From: Streptomyces sp. CBMA123
GTDB lineage: Bacteria > Actinomycetota > Actinomycetes > Streptomycetales > Streptomycetaceae
Direction of reading: 5' to 3'
Assembly (NCBI RefSeq): GCF_014596465.1
Contig: NZ_MECK01000568.1
Location: 1 to 43,440 of the forward strand
DNA: 43,440 nt
In this document: in pieces, positions 24,184-32,047 of the stretch
Position numbering within the stretch: position 1 is the stretch's first letter
Layout: every line of letters begins with the position of its first letter
Notes under the pieces: model-generated
What the model was told of the DNA's origin: nothing
The model's database searches: none
The model's input: only the letters and a program-made list of their open reading frames with translations
Made by a program: the position numbers and the translations under genes

Positions 24184-24600
24184 TCAGTCGCCCGGTGGCA
24201 GGAGGGGACCCAGCGGTCCCAAGTCGAGATTGAGGTCCTGCAGGGTCAGTCCGTACCGGGTGCAGAGTTCGGTCATGCGGTCGTGCAGGGCCAGGAGGGT
24301 GGCGCCCAGGTCCTCCTCCTGGTCCTCGGTGAGATCGCCGGCCTCGACTCGGTGGAGGGCCTGGCGCTCCATGAGCTGCCGCAGGAGTTCGACGAGGGTG
24401 AGGACCAGCTTCATGAGGTCCCGTTCGACCGTCTCGGGGTCGGTGCTGATCCTGCGCGGGATCGGTTGCGGCGAGCCGTCGTCGGCGGGCAAGCTGTCGT
24501 GGGGGGTGGCCGGCAGGAGCCGGAACGCGCGGGCGGCGGCCTGGGCGATCTCGTCGTAGCGGCTGGGGCGGTCCGGGTGCGCGGGTCGGCCGGCGGTCAT
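24184..24600 (-). CDS. gvpK: Gas vesicle protein GvpK
   Basis: 138 residues, last gene of the operon. The conserved GvpK core is visible: RISTDPETVERDLMKLVLTL, VELLRQLMERQALHRVEAGD, LTEDQEEDLGATLLALHDRM and ELCTRYGLTLQDLNLDLGPL. GvpK is an essential accessory protein for gas vesicle assembly in organisms where it was tested; its exact role is unsettled. The ATG overlaps the gvpS stop (ATGA). The N-terminal 45 residues are a variable Pro/Ala-rich extension. Confidence 0.93.
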   Translation of the reverse strand: MTAGRPAHPDRPSRYDEIAQAAARAFRLLPATPHDSLPADDGSPQPIPRRISTDPETVERDLMKLVLTLVELLRQLMERQALHRVEAGDLTEDQEEDLGATLLALHDRMTELCTRYGLTLQDLNLDLGPLGPLLPPGD

Positions 24601-24839
24601 GGCGGCCCTGTTCGCCTGGTGGAGCCGGTGATGCCCCAGGGGGCGGGATTCTGTTCGCTGATCGACACGATGAGGGCGCGCAGCGAGATCCGCACGAGGT
24701 CGATGTCGGCGATGGACAGGACGAGGTCGCCGGTGACGACCACCCCGCCGCTGAGCAGCCGGTCCAGCAGGTCGATGAGGGCGACCTGCTGCTGCGGCAG
24801 GGGCGTCCTGGAGGCGGCCGGGACGCCTTCGGGGTTCAC
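24597..24839 (-). CDS. gvpS: Gas vesicle protein GvpS (GvpA/J family)
   Basis: 80 residues from the GTG at 24839, which overlaps the TGA of gvpL. QQQVALIDLLDRLLSGGVVV followed by TGDLVLSIADIDLVRISLRA is the GvpA-family fold (short helix, two strands, helix). It lacks the features of the main shell protein, and its place between gvpL and gvpK matches GvpS of Streptomyces clusters. It is probably a minor shell or nucleation component. Confidence 0.85.
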   Translation of the reverse strand: MNPEGVPAASRTPLPQQQVALIDLLDRLLSGGVVVTGDLVLSIADIDLVRISLRALIVSISEQNPAPWGITGSTRRTGPP

Positions 24840-25651
24840 GACGAACTCCCGCCCGGGTCGGGCAGGGTGGCGAAGGAGTAGGGGGCCCAGGGGCCGGTGA
24901 CGTCGACGCGGACGCCGGTGAGGCCGTCGGTGGCGCGCGTCAATTCCGCGCGGAAGGCGGGGACATGGGCGGTGGGCACGAGGTAGGCGTCGTTGCTGAC
25001 GTTGGCTCCCGGTCCGGTCGCCAGCTCGCCTTCCTGGATATGGTGGCGGGCCCGTTCCACGGCGTGGTCGCGGGCGATCGTCGCGATCCGTTCGGCCGCC
25101 TGTTCGGCTGCCCGGCGGGCGTCGTCGCGCGAGTCCTGCTCGGCTCGGCGGTGGTGCAGGTAGGCGCGCCCCGGGCTGAGCGGCTGCTCGGGGGAGGGCG
25201 TCGGCGCCGCGGCTGTCTCGTGCGCGAGGTCGACGTAGAGCTTGACGCCCATCTCCACGTGGCCGGCCAGGTGCTCCAGTCTGTCCAGGAAGAGCGCCTG
25301 GCGCTCGCGGAGCATGGCGCGCACCCGGTCCTCGTCGAGATAGACCGTTGCCAGGCGCAAGGGGAGGACGGTCGTGCGGGCCGCGAGTTCCTCGATGACG
25401 CTGTGGTGTGCGCGGGCGAGGGTCTCGAGCCAGCCGAGGTCCTCGAGGTGCTCGCGCAGTGCCGTTTCGTGGAAGTCGTTCTCCGGGACGGGGCTGACGG
25501 CTGCGACCAGGCCGGCGTTCTGGTCGGCGTTCTGGTCCGGTGGCACGAGACCGACGGGCGCGCCGGCGATGCCGGTGATCGCGCCCGATGCGTGCAGCAG
25601 GGCGCAGTCCCGGGCGACGGCGTAGGCGTAGGTGAGCGACCCGCTGGTCAT
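24836..25651 (-). CDS. gvpL: Gas vesicle protein GvpL (GvpL/GvpF family)
   Basis: 271 residues. The family pattern is clear: an N-terminal ferredoxin-like domain (LTYAYAVARD), the HHSVIEELAARTTVLPLRLATVY block, long helices with EMGVKLYVDL and a second domain ending GPWAPYSFATLPD. GvpF/L proteins bind GvpA and are needed for vesicle assembly. ATG overlaps the gvpJ stop (ATGA). It is longer than GvpF at 26408 because of an insert of about 30 residues around position 150. Confidence 0.92.
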   Translation of the reverse strand: MTSGSLTYAYAVARDCALLHASGAITGIAGAPVGLVPPDQNADQNAGLVAAVSPVPENDFHETALREHLEDLGWLETLARAHHSVIEELAARTTVLPLRLATVYLDEDRVRAMLRERQALFLDRLEHLAGHVEMGVKLYVDLAHETAAAPTPSPEQPLSPGRAYLHHRRAEQDSRDDARRAAEQAAERIATIARDHAVERARHHIQEGELATGPGANVSNDAYLVPTAHVPAFRAELTRATDGLTGVRVDVTGPWAPYSFATLPDPGGSSS

Positions 25652-26103
25652 GGGTCACCTCGGGTCCGCCGGGGACGGGTGGTGGGCCGGGGGCGACTGG
25701 TCGGTTTGGTCGTCTCGGACGGCGCGGCGGCGCTCTCCTCGCCCGTGCCCGCAGGTGGCAGGGCGGCGTCGGCGCGCAAGGTCTCGATCTGCTCGCGCAG
25801 CCGCCGGTTCTCCTGTTCGAGGGAGGAGGGGCTCTTGCCGGCACGGGATGACAGCGAGGGGTCGTGTTCCCACCAGTCGATGCCCATCTCCTTGGCCTTG
25901 TCCACGGAGGCGATGAGCAGGCGCAGCTTGATGGTGAGCAGTTCGATGTCGAGGAGGTTGATCTGGATGTCGCCGGCGATGATGATGCCTTTGTCCAGGA
26001 CCCGTTCCAGGATGTCGGCGAGGTTGGCGGAGGAGGGTTGGTCGTAGGGCGGGGCGGACCGGGAGGGAAAGGAGCCGAGACGGTTGGCTATCGGGTCTGT
26101 CAC
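25648..26103 (-). CDS. gvpJ: Gas vesicle protein GvpJ (GvpA family)
   Basis: 151 residues from GTG 26103, preceded by GAGGAGGG. Residues 25-80 (SANLADILERVLDKGIIIAG, DIQINLLDIELLTIKLRLLI) are the GvpA-type core; the C-terminal half is a coiled coil (SSLEQENRRLREQIETLRAD) and a disordered Thr/Pro/Arg tail. GvpJ is a minor shell component affecting vesicle shape at the cone tip in other organisms. Confidence 0.9.
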   Translation of the reverse strand: MTDPIANRLGSFPSRSAPPYDQPSSANLADILERVLDKGIIIAGDIQINLLDIELLTIKLRLLIASVDKAKEMGIDWWEHDPSLSSRAGKSPSSLEQENRRLREQIETLRADAALPPAGTGEESAAAPSETTKPTSRPRPTTRPRRTRGDP

Positions 26104-26142
26104 GGTGTGCTGCCCTCCTCTGCTCGTCCCGCGGCCGTGCGG

Positions 26143-26394
26143 TCACGGGTTCCGGTGCTGAGCGTGGGCTCTGATCTCGTCGAGACGGTCGAGGAGTTCG
26201 TCCTCACGGCGGTCGAAGGTCTCCTCGTCGATCTGCCCGGCCAGCAGAGCCCGTTCCAGGGCGGCGAGTTCCTGTTCGACGGGTGCGGGGTCGTAGTACT
26301 CGTTCTCGGCGGTCTCGACGACGCGCTCGAGCACCCAGACGGTGCCGCGCACGGGTGCCAGCGGGAGGGTGAGGATCTGGGAGATCAGGCCCAT
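26143..26394 (-). CDS. gvpG: Gas vesicle protein GvpG
   Basis: 83 residues: GLISQILTLPLAPVRGTVWV at the N-terminus, then VVETAENEYYDPAPVEQELA and ALERALLAGQIDEETFDRRE, the GvpG pattern with the conserved short helix and E/D-rich C-terminus. It is an accessory assembly protein. It is 13 bases from gvpF and 39 bases before gvpJ. Confidence 0.93.
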   Translation of the reverse strand: MGLISQILTLPLAPVRGTVWVLERVVETAENEYYDPAPVEQELAALERALLAGQIDEETFDRREDELLDRLDEIRAHAQHRNP

Positions 26395-26407
26395 GGTCTC
26401 GCGCCTT

Positions 26408-27121
26408 TCAGACGAAGCTGTAGGCGGGCAGGGGGCCGTTCAGCCGGAAGTCGCAGTCGGCGCCGAGTTCGCCGGCGATGCCCTTCTCCGCGGTGAGGAA
26501 CAGCTCCTGATGCGCGTGGTCCACCAGGAAGGAGATGTTCAGGAAGTCCTCCCCGGTGGGTTCGGAGGCCCGCTCCTGGCGGGCGTGGGGGCGCAGCGCC
26601 TCGACGATGCCGGCGGCCAGGGCCTCCTGGCGGGCCAGGACTTCCCGGGCGACGAGTTCGCCGAGGGCGAGCGGCAGGTCAGGGCCGCCGTTGCCGGCCT
26701 TGATGTCGTCGTTGAGCTGTCGGGCCGTGGGCGATTCCTGCAGGATCTGTCGGAGCAGGACGTCCTCGTCGACGGCGGCCTTGAGGTGGTACTCGGCGCA
26801 GCCGTCCAGGTCGGCCAGGCGCTGGGTGTACTCGTCGCGGCGCTGCTCCAGGGCGGCGCGTACGGCGGCGTCGTCGGGGGCGGTGAGGCCGAAGCGCAGC
26901 GGCAGGACCGTGCCGTCGGCCATCAGGCGCTCCTGGACGGCCTGATGGGCCATCAGGTCGCGGCGTTTGGCCCGCAGCTCCTGGGGGGCGTCGCTGACGA
27001 CGGCGCACAGTGGGCCAGCGCTGACGGTGCGAAGTGGGGCCGGAGCGGGCCCCACGCCCTCCAGACCGTCCAGGTTGCGGGTGTGGTCGGCCGCGGTGAT
27101 GGAGTAGACGTAGACGGCCAT
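26408..27121 (-). CDS. gvpF: Gas vesicle protein GvpF (GvpL/GvpF family)
   Basis: 237 residues from ATG 27121, one base after the gvpA stop; the frame continues upstream inside gvpA but that is not coding in this frame. MAVYVYSITAADHTRN, MAHQAVQERLMADGTVLPLR, FGLTAPDDAAVRAALEQRRD and ending LNGPLPAYSFV are family signatures. GvpF binds the gas-facing side of GvpA in cyanobacteria and is thought to act as chaperone or nucleator. Confidence 0.93.
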   Translation of the reverse strand: MAVYVYSITAADHTRNLDGLEGVGPAPAPLRTVSAGPLCAVVSDAPQELRAKRRDLMAHQAVQERLMADGTVLPLRFGLTAPDDAAVRAALEQRRDEYTQRLADLDGCAEYHLKAAVDEDVLLRQILQESPTARQLNDDIKAGNGGPDLPLALGELVAREVLARQEALAAGIVEALRPHARQERASEPTGEDFLNISFLVDHAHQELFLTAEKGIAGELGADCDFRLNGPLPAYSFV

Positions 27122-27122
27122 G

Positions 27123-27578
27123 TCACTCCTCCCGCCGTCTGGTGGGCCGACGAGTGGGCCTGGTGCGCTTCGGCGCGGGCTCCTTCTCCGCCTGCTCCTC
27201 GTCCTCCTCGCGGTCCTCGTCCTTGTCGCGTCCGATGTAGTCGGTGACGGCTTCGACCGCGCCGGTGAGCGCGCCCTTGCTCTTGCCGTGTGCGCCGCCC
27301 TCGGTGACCTCCCCGACGATGTCGGTGAGCTGGGTCGGGGCCTTGCGTCCGGATTCCAGGTCGAGGCGGTTGCATGCCTCGGCGAAGCGCAGGTACGTGT
27401 CGACGCTGGCGACCACGATACGGATGTCGATCTTGAGGATCTCAATACCGACCAGGGAGACGCGAATGAAGACGTCGATGACCAGGCCGCGGTCAAGGAT
27501 CAGCTCGAGGATGTCGTAGAGATTTCCGGTGTTCCCGCTCCGGGAAACACTGGCTGCGCCTTGCGGCACCACAGTCAC
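27123..27578 (-). CDS. gvpA: Major gas vesicle shell protein GvpA
   Basis: 151 residues from GTG 27578 with GGGAGG upstream. Residues 17-75 (TGNLYDILELILDRGLVIDV, FIRVSLVGIEILKIDIRIVV, ASVDTYLRFAEACNRLDL) are the strongly conserved amphipathic shell fold that polymerises into the gas-permeable, water-excluding wall. Unlike the about 70-residue cyanobacterial protein, it carries an additional 75-residue tail, acidic then basic (DKDEDREEDEEQAEKEPAPK, ending Arg-rich), as in Streptomyces homologues. Whether streptomycete GvpA forms visible vesicles is not settled. Confidence 0.95.
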   Translation of the reverse strand: MTVVPQGAASVSRSGNTGNLYDILELILDRGLVIDVFIRVSLVGIEILKIDIRIVVASVDTYLRFAEACNRLDLESGRKAPTQLTDIVGEVTEGGAHGKSKGALTGAVEAVTDYIGRDKDEDREEDEEQAEKEPAPKRTRPTRRPTRRREE

Positions 27579-27652
27579 GGGGTGCCTCCCTTCGTCGGCC
27601 CGTCGTCGCGGTGGACGCGGATGCGCTCACTTCGTCGCGGCGGGGGGGTTTC

Positions 27653-28030
27653 TCAGGGGCGGCGGTCGATCTGCCCGCGGGTGTAGCGGCGCACTCGCTG
27701 GTACGACTGCAGTTCGCCCTCCTCGTCGAGCGTCACCCGATAGCTGGCCAGAACGCTGGTCGTCTCGGGAACGCGTTCCAGCTCCACCACCTCCACATCG
27801 GCTTCCCAGCCCTCCTCGGTGGGCTTGAGCGCCGAGACCGACTCGGGTACCCGGCCGAGGAGTTCAGCCAGCTGCTCGGAGGCGTTGCGCATCGCCCGCA
27901 TCGCCGAGACGGGTCTGCGGGGGTGCCTCGGGGCCTCGCTCGGTTGGCGCCGAGTGGCGCCGGTGCGCGAGGTGGTCGAGTGCGCGACGGCCCTCCTGGG
28001 CCTCGCGCCCTCCTCCTTGCCTGCGGCCAT
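27653..28030 (-). CDS. gvpO: Gas vesicle protein GvpO
   Basis: 125 residues from ATG 28030, with GAAGGA directly upstream; the frame is open to 28081 without a ribosome site. The C-terminal 80 residues (RNASEQLAELLGRVPESVSA, GWEADVEVVELERVPETTSV, LASYRVTLDEEGELQSYQRV, RRYTRGQ) are the GvpO domain; the N-terminus is a basic, disordered extension. GvpO is the first gene of Streptomyces gvp operons and influences expression or assembly. A 74-base gap separates it from gvpA. Confidence 0.92.
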   Translation of the reverse strand: MAAGKEEGARPRRAVAHSTTSRTGATRRQPSEAPRHPRRPVSAMRAMRNASEQLAELLGRVPESVSALKPTEEGWEADVEVVELERVPETTSVLASYRVTLDEEGELQSYQRVRRYTRGQIDRRP

Positions 28031-28538
28031 GTTCCTTCTTCGGATCGAAGACGACCTGCTGTGTCCATCAGGCTCGCACATGCCCGATATGTTCCATATT
28101 ATCCGTCGGCCACTCCCGCAAAAGGGCTCCTCCGCACCTTCGGCGGGCTCTCCTGGCTGAGGGCAGCGCCGCGACGCCGTCAGCGCGCCCCGCTGCTCAG
28201 CCGGGCGTCCGGTTGAGCAGCGCCAAGCGGAATGCCCGGTGCGGGGCTCCAGGTGCGTCCGCCCGGCATGCTGCCAGACTGGAAAGGCGGGACGCCAACG
28301 CCGCCAGGGCCTGCGAAGCGGGCACAGGACTCGCCCCCGGGAGCACGCCGGCCAGAGCCCCGGACGCGGCGGGGGCTGCTGCAGCCCGATGCCTTGCCGC
28401 AGGCAGGCACCACCGGCAGGGCGTGCGCCCGCCGGCCGGACGCTCTGAGGTCGTGCGTGCGCCCGGTCACGACGTCAGAAGGGCCCCTTCGCTGGTGCCG
28501 ATCCCTCCAGCAGGGGCGAGTGCCGGAAAGGGATGACC
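28031..28538. promoter_or_regulatory. Divergent region of the gas vesicle locus
   Basis: About 500 bases between gvpO (minus) and the polyampholyte gene (plus) have no gene I can support. An AT-richer patch (TATGTTCCATATTATCC at about 28088-28104) close to gvpO is the likeliest promoter area for the operon. The GGAAAGGG before 28539 is the ribosome site of the plus-strand gene. Confidence 0.4.
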
Positions 28539-29441
28539 ATGAAGGACACCACCAAGGTTGCCCTGGCAGCCGCCATCGCAGGTGGATACGTGCTGGGACG
28601 GGCAAAGAAGGGCCGCCTCGCGTTCGCCGCCGCCACCTACCTCGCCGGGCGCAGATTCGGACTGGACCCGCGCCAGCTCGCCACCGAGGGCCTACGCAGG
28701 CTCAACGAGGTCCCCCAGGTCGCCGAGCTGAACGAACAGGTCCGCGGCGAGCTGCTGGAAGCCGGCAAGAAGGCGATCGCCGCAGCAGCCGACCGTCGCA
28801 TCGGCGACTTCGCCGACTCCCTGCGGGAGCGCACCCTCAACATCGGCAGGCCTAAGCCGGATGAGGAACAGGAGTCGGACGAGGATCAGGAAGAGGAAGA
28901 CGAAGAGCCGTACGACGAGTACGAGTCGGAGGACGACGAGGAGGAACCCGAGGACGCCGGCCCCGAGGACGAGGAGCCGGAAGAAGAGGAAGAGGCCGAG
29001 GACGAACCGGAGGACGAGGAGGAGGAAGAGCCGCCCGAGGAGGAGGAGCGTCCGGCCAGGGCGTCCCGCCGCCGCCCCGCCACGGGCGGGCGGTCGCGGG
29101 CCTCCCGGGCAGCGACATCCACCGAGTCCGCACCGAAGGCCGCCCGCAGGCCCGCCAAGAAGGCCGCGCCGGCGGCCAAGAAGGCCGCGCCGGCGGCCAA
29201 GAAGGCGGCTCCGGCTGCGAAGAAGGCCCCGGCCAAGACCACGTCCGCGGCCAAGCGGACACCAGCCCGCTCGTCCGCCTCGAAGACCGCCGCCTCGCAG
29301 CCCGCGAGCAAGAAGGCAGCCGCACCGGCGAAACGCGCGCCGGCCAAGAAGGCACCGGCGACGAAGAGGACCGCAGCCAAGAAGACCTCCGCGACCAAGA
29401 GCACCGCCACCAAGCCGTCGACACGTACCCGGCGGAGGTGA
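28539..29441 (+). CDS. Polyampholyte protein with acidic block and H1-like tail
   Basis: 300 residues from the second ATG (28539), 7 bases after GGAAAGGG; an ATG at 28533 is too close to it. Residues 1-105 form a helical N-terminal domain (KVALAAAIAGGYVLGRAKKG, EQVRGELLEAGKKAIAAAAD). Residues 108-175 are almost all Glu/Asp. Residues 180-300 are Lys/Ala/Pro-rich with PAAKKAA repeats, like eukaryotic H1 or actinobacterial HupS tails. Similar proteins sit beside Streptomyces gvp operons. The basic tail could bind DNA or the acidic tails of neighbouring proteins. It ends three bases before the next ATG. Confidence 0.8.
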   Translation: MKDTTKVALAAAIAGGYVLGRAKKGRLAFAAATYLAGRRFGLDPRQLATEGLRRLNEVPQVAELNEQVRGELLEAGKKAIAAAADRRIGDFADSLRERTLNIGRPKPDEEQESDEDQEEEDEEPYDEYESEDDEEEPEDAGPEDEEPEEEEEAEDEPEDEEEEEPPEEEERPARASRRRPATGGRSRASRAATSTESAPKAARRPAKKAAPAAKKAAPAAKKAAPAAKKAPAKTTSAAKRTPARSSASKTAASQPASKKAAAPAKRAPAKKAPATKRTAAKKTSATKSTATKPSTRTRRR

Positions 29442-29444
29442 CCC

Positions 29445-30509
29445 ATGGCCGCCACGGAAGAGAAGGCGACGGACAAGTCGGGCGTCGACCGGCTGCGCGA
29501 AGAGGCCGTCAACTACCTCGGCGCCCAGCTGGAGCACCTGGTCGAGAAGGCCGGCGACAAGGTATCGGACCTCACCGGCACCCTGGGCGATGTCGTCGAG
29601 AACGGCGGCGTCCTGCCCAAAGCGGGTGCCCGCGTCCTGCAAGGCGACTCACCGGCGAAGGCGTTCCTCGCGGAAAAGGCCAAAGCCGTCAAGGACAGCG
29701 CCGTCGACAAGATCAAAGAGACCTTCGGCGGGGGTGGAAAGCCCGGACGCAAGGCCGGCAAGAAGACGATGAACATCGTCGAGACCCTGGACGTCGGCGT
29801 GCCGCTGCGGACCGCTTACGACCACTGGACGCAGTACGAGGACTTCAGCGGCTTTGCCAAAGGCGTCCAGAGCGTCTCCCAGGGTGACGAGGTGACCACC
29901 GACTGGAAGGTCAAAGTGGGACCCTCGAAACGCAGCTTCAAGGCGACCGTCCAGGAGCAGATACCGGACGATCGCATCGTCTGGACCTCAGAAGGAGCCA
30001 AGGGCAGCACCCGCGGGGCCGTCAGTTTCCACGAGATCACTCCGACCCTGACCCGCATCGTCCTGGTCGTGGAGTACTACCCCAGCGGGTTCTTTGAGAA
30101 GACCGGCAACATCTGGCGTGCCCAGGGCCGGCGCCTGCGCCTGGACTTCAAGAACTTCCAGCGGCACGTCTCCCTCACCAACGACGAGGCGGAGGGCTGG
30201 CGCGGCGAAATCCGCGACGGCGAAGTCGTCCGTACCCACGACGAGGCCATGGAGGAGGAAGAAGCCGCCCAGGACAACCAGCCCGGGGACGAGGAGGACG
30301 ACGAGGGGCAGTACGACGAAGGCGGCGAACCCGAGGGCGAGTACGACGACGAGGAACTCGAGTACGACGAGGACGACGAGGACGACGAGGACGACGAACC
30401 CGAGGACGAATACGCGGAAGACGACGAGGGCGGTTACGAAAGCGAATTCGAGGAAGACGCTGAAGGACCGGAAGAGGAGGAAGAGGAGGACGGCGACGAC
30501 AACCGCTGA
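29445..30509 (+). CDS. SRPBCC-domain protein with acidic tail
   Basis: 354 residues. A helical N-terminal region (1-105, NYLGAQLEHLVEKAGDKVSD) precedes an SRPBCC/polyketide-cyclase-like domain (about 108-250: MNIVETLDVGVPLRTAYDHW, TQYEDFSGFAKGVQSVSQGD, QIPDDRIVWTSEGAKGSTRG, AVSFHEITPTLTRIVLVVEY). The last 95 residues are nearly all Asp, Glu, Gly and Tyr. SRPBCC folds bind hydrophobic ligands. It follows the polyampholyte gene by three bases, so the two form an operon diverging from gvpO. Similar genes accompany Streptomyces gas vesicle clusters (established from memory), function unproven. Confidence 0.85.
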   Translation: MAATEEKATDKSGVDRLREEAVNYLGAQLEHLVEKAGDKVSDLTGTLGDVVENGGVLPKAGARVLQGDSPAKAFLAEKAKAVKDSAVDKIKETFGGGGKPGRKAGKKTMNIVETLDVGVPLRTAYDHWTQYEDFSGFAKGVQSVSQGDEVTTDWKVKVGPSKRSFKATVQEQIPDDRIVWTSEGAKGSTRGAVSFHEITPTLTRIVLVVEYYPSGFFEKTGNIWRAQGRRLRLDFKNFQRHVSLTNDEAEGWRGEIRDGEVVRTHDEAMEEEEAAQDNQPGDEEDDEGQYDEGGEPEGEYDDEELEYDEDDEDDEDDEPEDEYAEDDEGGYESEFEEDAEGPEEEEEEDGDDNR

Positions 30510-30569
30510 CAGGGGCGGGCCGTGCTTCCCGTGATGTAGAGGGACCGCAGCTCGGCAGAGGAGGATCGC

Positions 30570-30743
30570 ATGAGCGCGGGAAAGAAGATCAAACACACGA
30601 CCGAGACCGCCAAGGGCAAGATCAAGGAAGCCACTGGCAAGGCTGTCGGGAACGAGCGCCTCGTCGCGAAGGGCAAGGCCAAGCAGGTCAAGGGCGACAT
30701 GGCGCAGGCCGGCCAGAAGGCCAAGGACGCGTTGAAGCACTAG
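30570..30743 (+). CDS. CsbD-family stress protein
   Basis: 57 residues with GAGGAGGA before ATG 30570. ETAKGKIKEATGKAVGNERL and AKGKAKQVKGDMAQAGQKAK are the CsbD repeat. These small, hydrophilic proteins are induced by general stress; their biochemical role is unknown. It lies 60 bases after the SRPBCC gene and could be co-transcribed. Its TAG overlaps tail to tail with the stop of an IS481 remnant (CTAG). Confidence 0.92.
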   Translation: MSAGKKIKHTTETAKGKIKEATGKAVGNERLVAKGKAKQVKGDMAQAGQKAKDALKH

Positions 30744-31050
30744 CTGTTCTGACCCGTGAGGTTGGGGACGCGGCTGGCGGGTGGCTGGCCCTTGAGCGCG
30801 GTGTGTCCGCGGCGGTGATTGTAGGTGTCCTGTTCGGTGCGGTAGGGCTGTGCGTAGGCCCATTCGTCGAGCAGAGTGCGGTTGAAGAGTTCGACTTCGC
30901 CGTGGTCTGGGGCCGGTAGGGGCGGGTGCGTTTGTGCGCGATGCCCTCGGTTGCGAGGGCATCGCGCCAGAGCCGTGAGCGGTAGCAGGAGCCGTTGTCG
31001 GTCAGGACGCGCTGGATGGTGATCCCGGCCTGGGAGCTCCTCCCGGGGAA
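30742..31050 (-). pseudogene. IS481-family transposase, C-terminal remnant
   Basis: QRVLTDNGSCYRSRLWRDAL, ATEGIAHKRTRPYRPQT is the rve/DDE core around the second Asp (TDNG). A one-base loss then shifts the frame to VELFNRTLLDEWAYAQPYRT, YNHRRGHTALKGQPPASRVP, NLTGQNS and a stop at 30742. About ten residues normally between YRT and YNH seem to be missing. The N-terminal half is absent. It is a dead scrap downstream of the csbD gene. Confidence 0.85.
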
Positions 31051-31129
31051 CGTCCGGTTGACCAGATACACACAGCCACGGATGACCCGGCCGCTTCGCT
31101 CCACCCCCGTTACAGGAGCCTCAGCACTA

Positions 31130-31891
31130 CTACGAGCCGGTCCGCCAGCACCCTTCGCGACGGTACTCAGCCCCTTGCGGTTCAGCCGCTTGGGGCGCTC
31201 CTCTCGCCGCCCTCCCAGGCGGCAGTGTCGAAGCGTGCCTTCCCACGTTCTGGATGAGGTCGAACCGGCCCAGGCCGCGCAGGTACGGCTGGGGCGGCGG
31301 GCGCAGCGGCCCCACGTCCTGCTGGCGCGGCAGCGCCGGCGGTGTCTGCCGGGCCGGTTCGACGTCAGCCAAGGCGGCCGGGACGGCCGGGCCGGGCTGC
31401 TCCTGGTCGTCGTGGTCGGCGGCCGCAGTTTCGCCCCGCGAGGCGGAACCGTCACCGTCCTGGTCGGCCGGGTCGACGCTGTCGTCGCCCCACCGGGCGG
31501 CGCGCTCAAGCATGCGGCGGGTAAGCCGCTCGGAGTCGGTGAGGTCGGGCCAGCGGGCCTTGTCCCGGATCTCCTGCGCGGCCATGTAGGCGCGGGTGCT
31601 GTAGGAGGGCAGCCGCGCGGCCAGCTCCTCGAAGGCGGCGACCGGGTCGGCGCCGGTTTCGATCTCCAGGAGGAAGGAGGTGAGCTTGCGGCGCATCGCG
31701 TCGGCCAGGCCGAGGGGGTGTCGGCCGTCTTCTCCCCAGCGGGCGAGGTCGTCGTCGGCCGGGATGGCGGCCGCGGGTGCAGCAGCGCCGTCCGGTGTAG
31801 CAGCGGGGCCGGGTGCAGCGTCCGGAGCAGCTGGCGGTGTAGCGGGACCGGTTGCTGCTTCGCGGGCCTTGGCCTTGGTGTCCGGTCTCAC
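31130..31891 (-). CDS. Hypothetical protein, possibly altered C-terminus
   Basis: 253 residues from GTG 31891. An Ala/Pro-rich N-terminal 45 residues precede a helical core (LGLADAMRRKLTSFLLEIET, DPVAAFEELAARLPSYSTRA, YMAAQEIRDKARWPDLTDSE, RLTRRMLERAARWGDD), then an acidic and Pro/Gln-rich region. After about residue 210 the sequence becomes low-complexity Arg/Gly where it meets IS481 debris, so the original end may be lost. I do not recognise a family. It lies just outside tniQ on the same strand and may be transposon cargo or older host DNA. Confidence 0.5.
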   Translation of the reverse strand: MRPDTKAKAREAATGPATPPAAPDAAPGPAATPDGAAAPAAAIPADDDLARWGEDGRHPLGLADAMRRKLTSFLLEIETGADPVAAFEELAARLPSYSTRAYMAAQEIRDKARWPDLTDSERLTRRMLERAARWGDDSVDPADQDGDGSASRGETAAADHDDQEQPGPAVPAALADVEPARQTPPALPRQQDVGPLRPPPQPYLRGLGRFDLIQNVGRHASTLPPGRAARGAPQAAEPQGAEYRREGCWRTGS

Positions 31892-32047
31892 TGATCATGG
31901 CGGACGCGGCTGTGTCGAGCTGCGGATTGCCAGGTTTGGTGAGACGGATCGGGGATAGCGAGCTCAGGGATCATGGCACTTCTTAGTTGGCGCCACCGGT
32001 GACGCCCGCGCGACTGTCGGATCTGGTCGATGTGGTTCCAGATCGCA

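Noticed and set aside
30828..30850. TGTCCTGT resembling the transposon terminus, as a possible left end of the Tn7-like element
   Set aside because: It lies inside IS481 transposase coding sequence, and no TnsB-like repeats follow it; eight bases can match by chance.
31890..32047. Left end of the Tn7-like element just outside tniQ
   Set aside because: AGTTGGCG at 31985 and CCGGTGACG near 31996 loosely recall the right-end repeats, but there is no TGT terminus with properly spaced copies; not enough to call.
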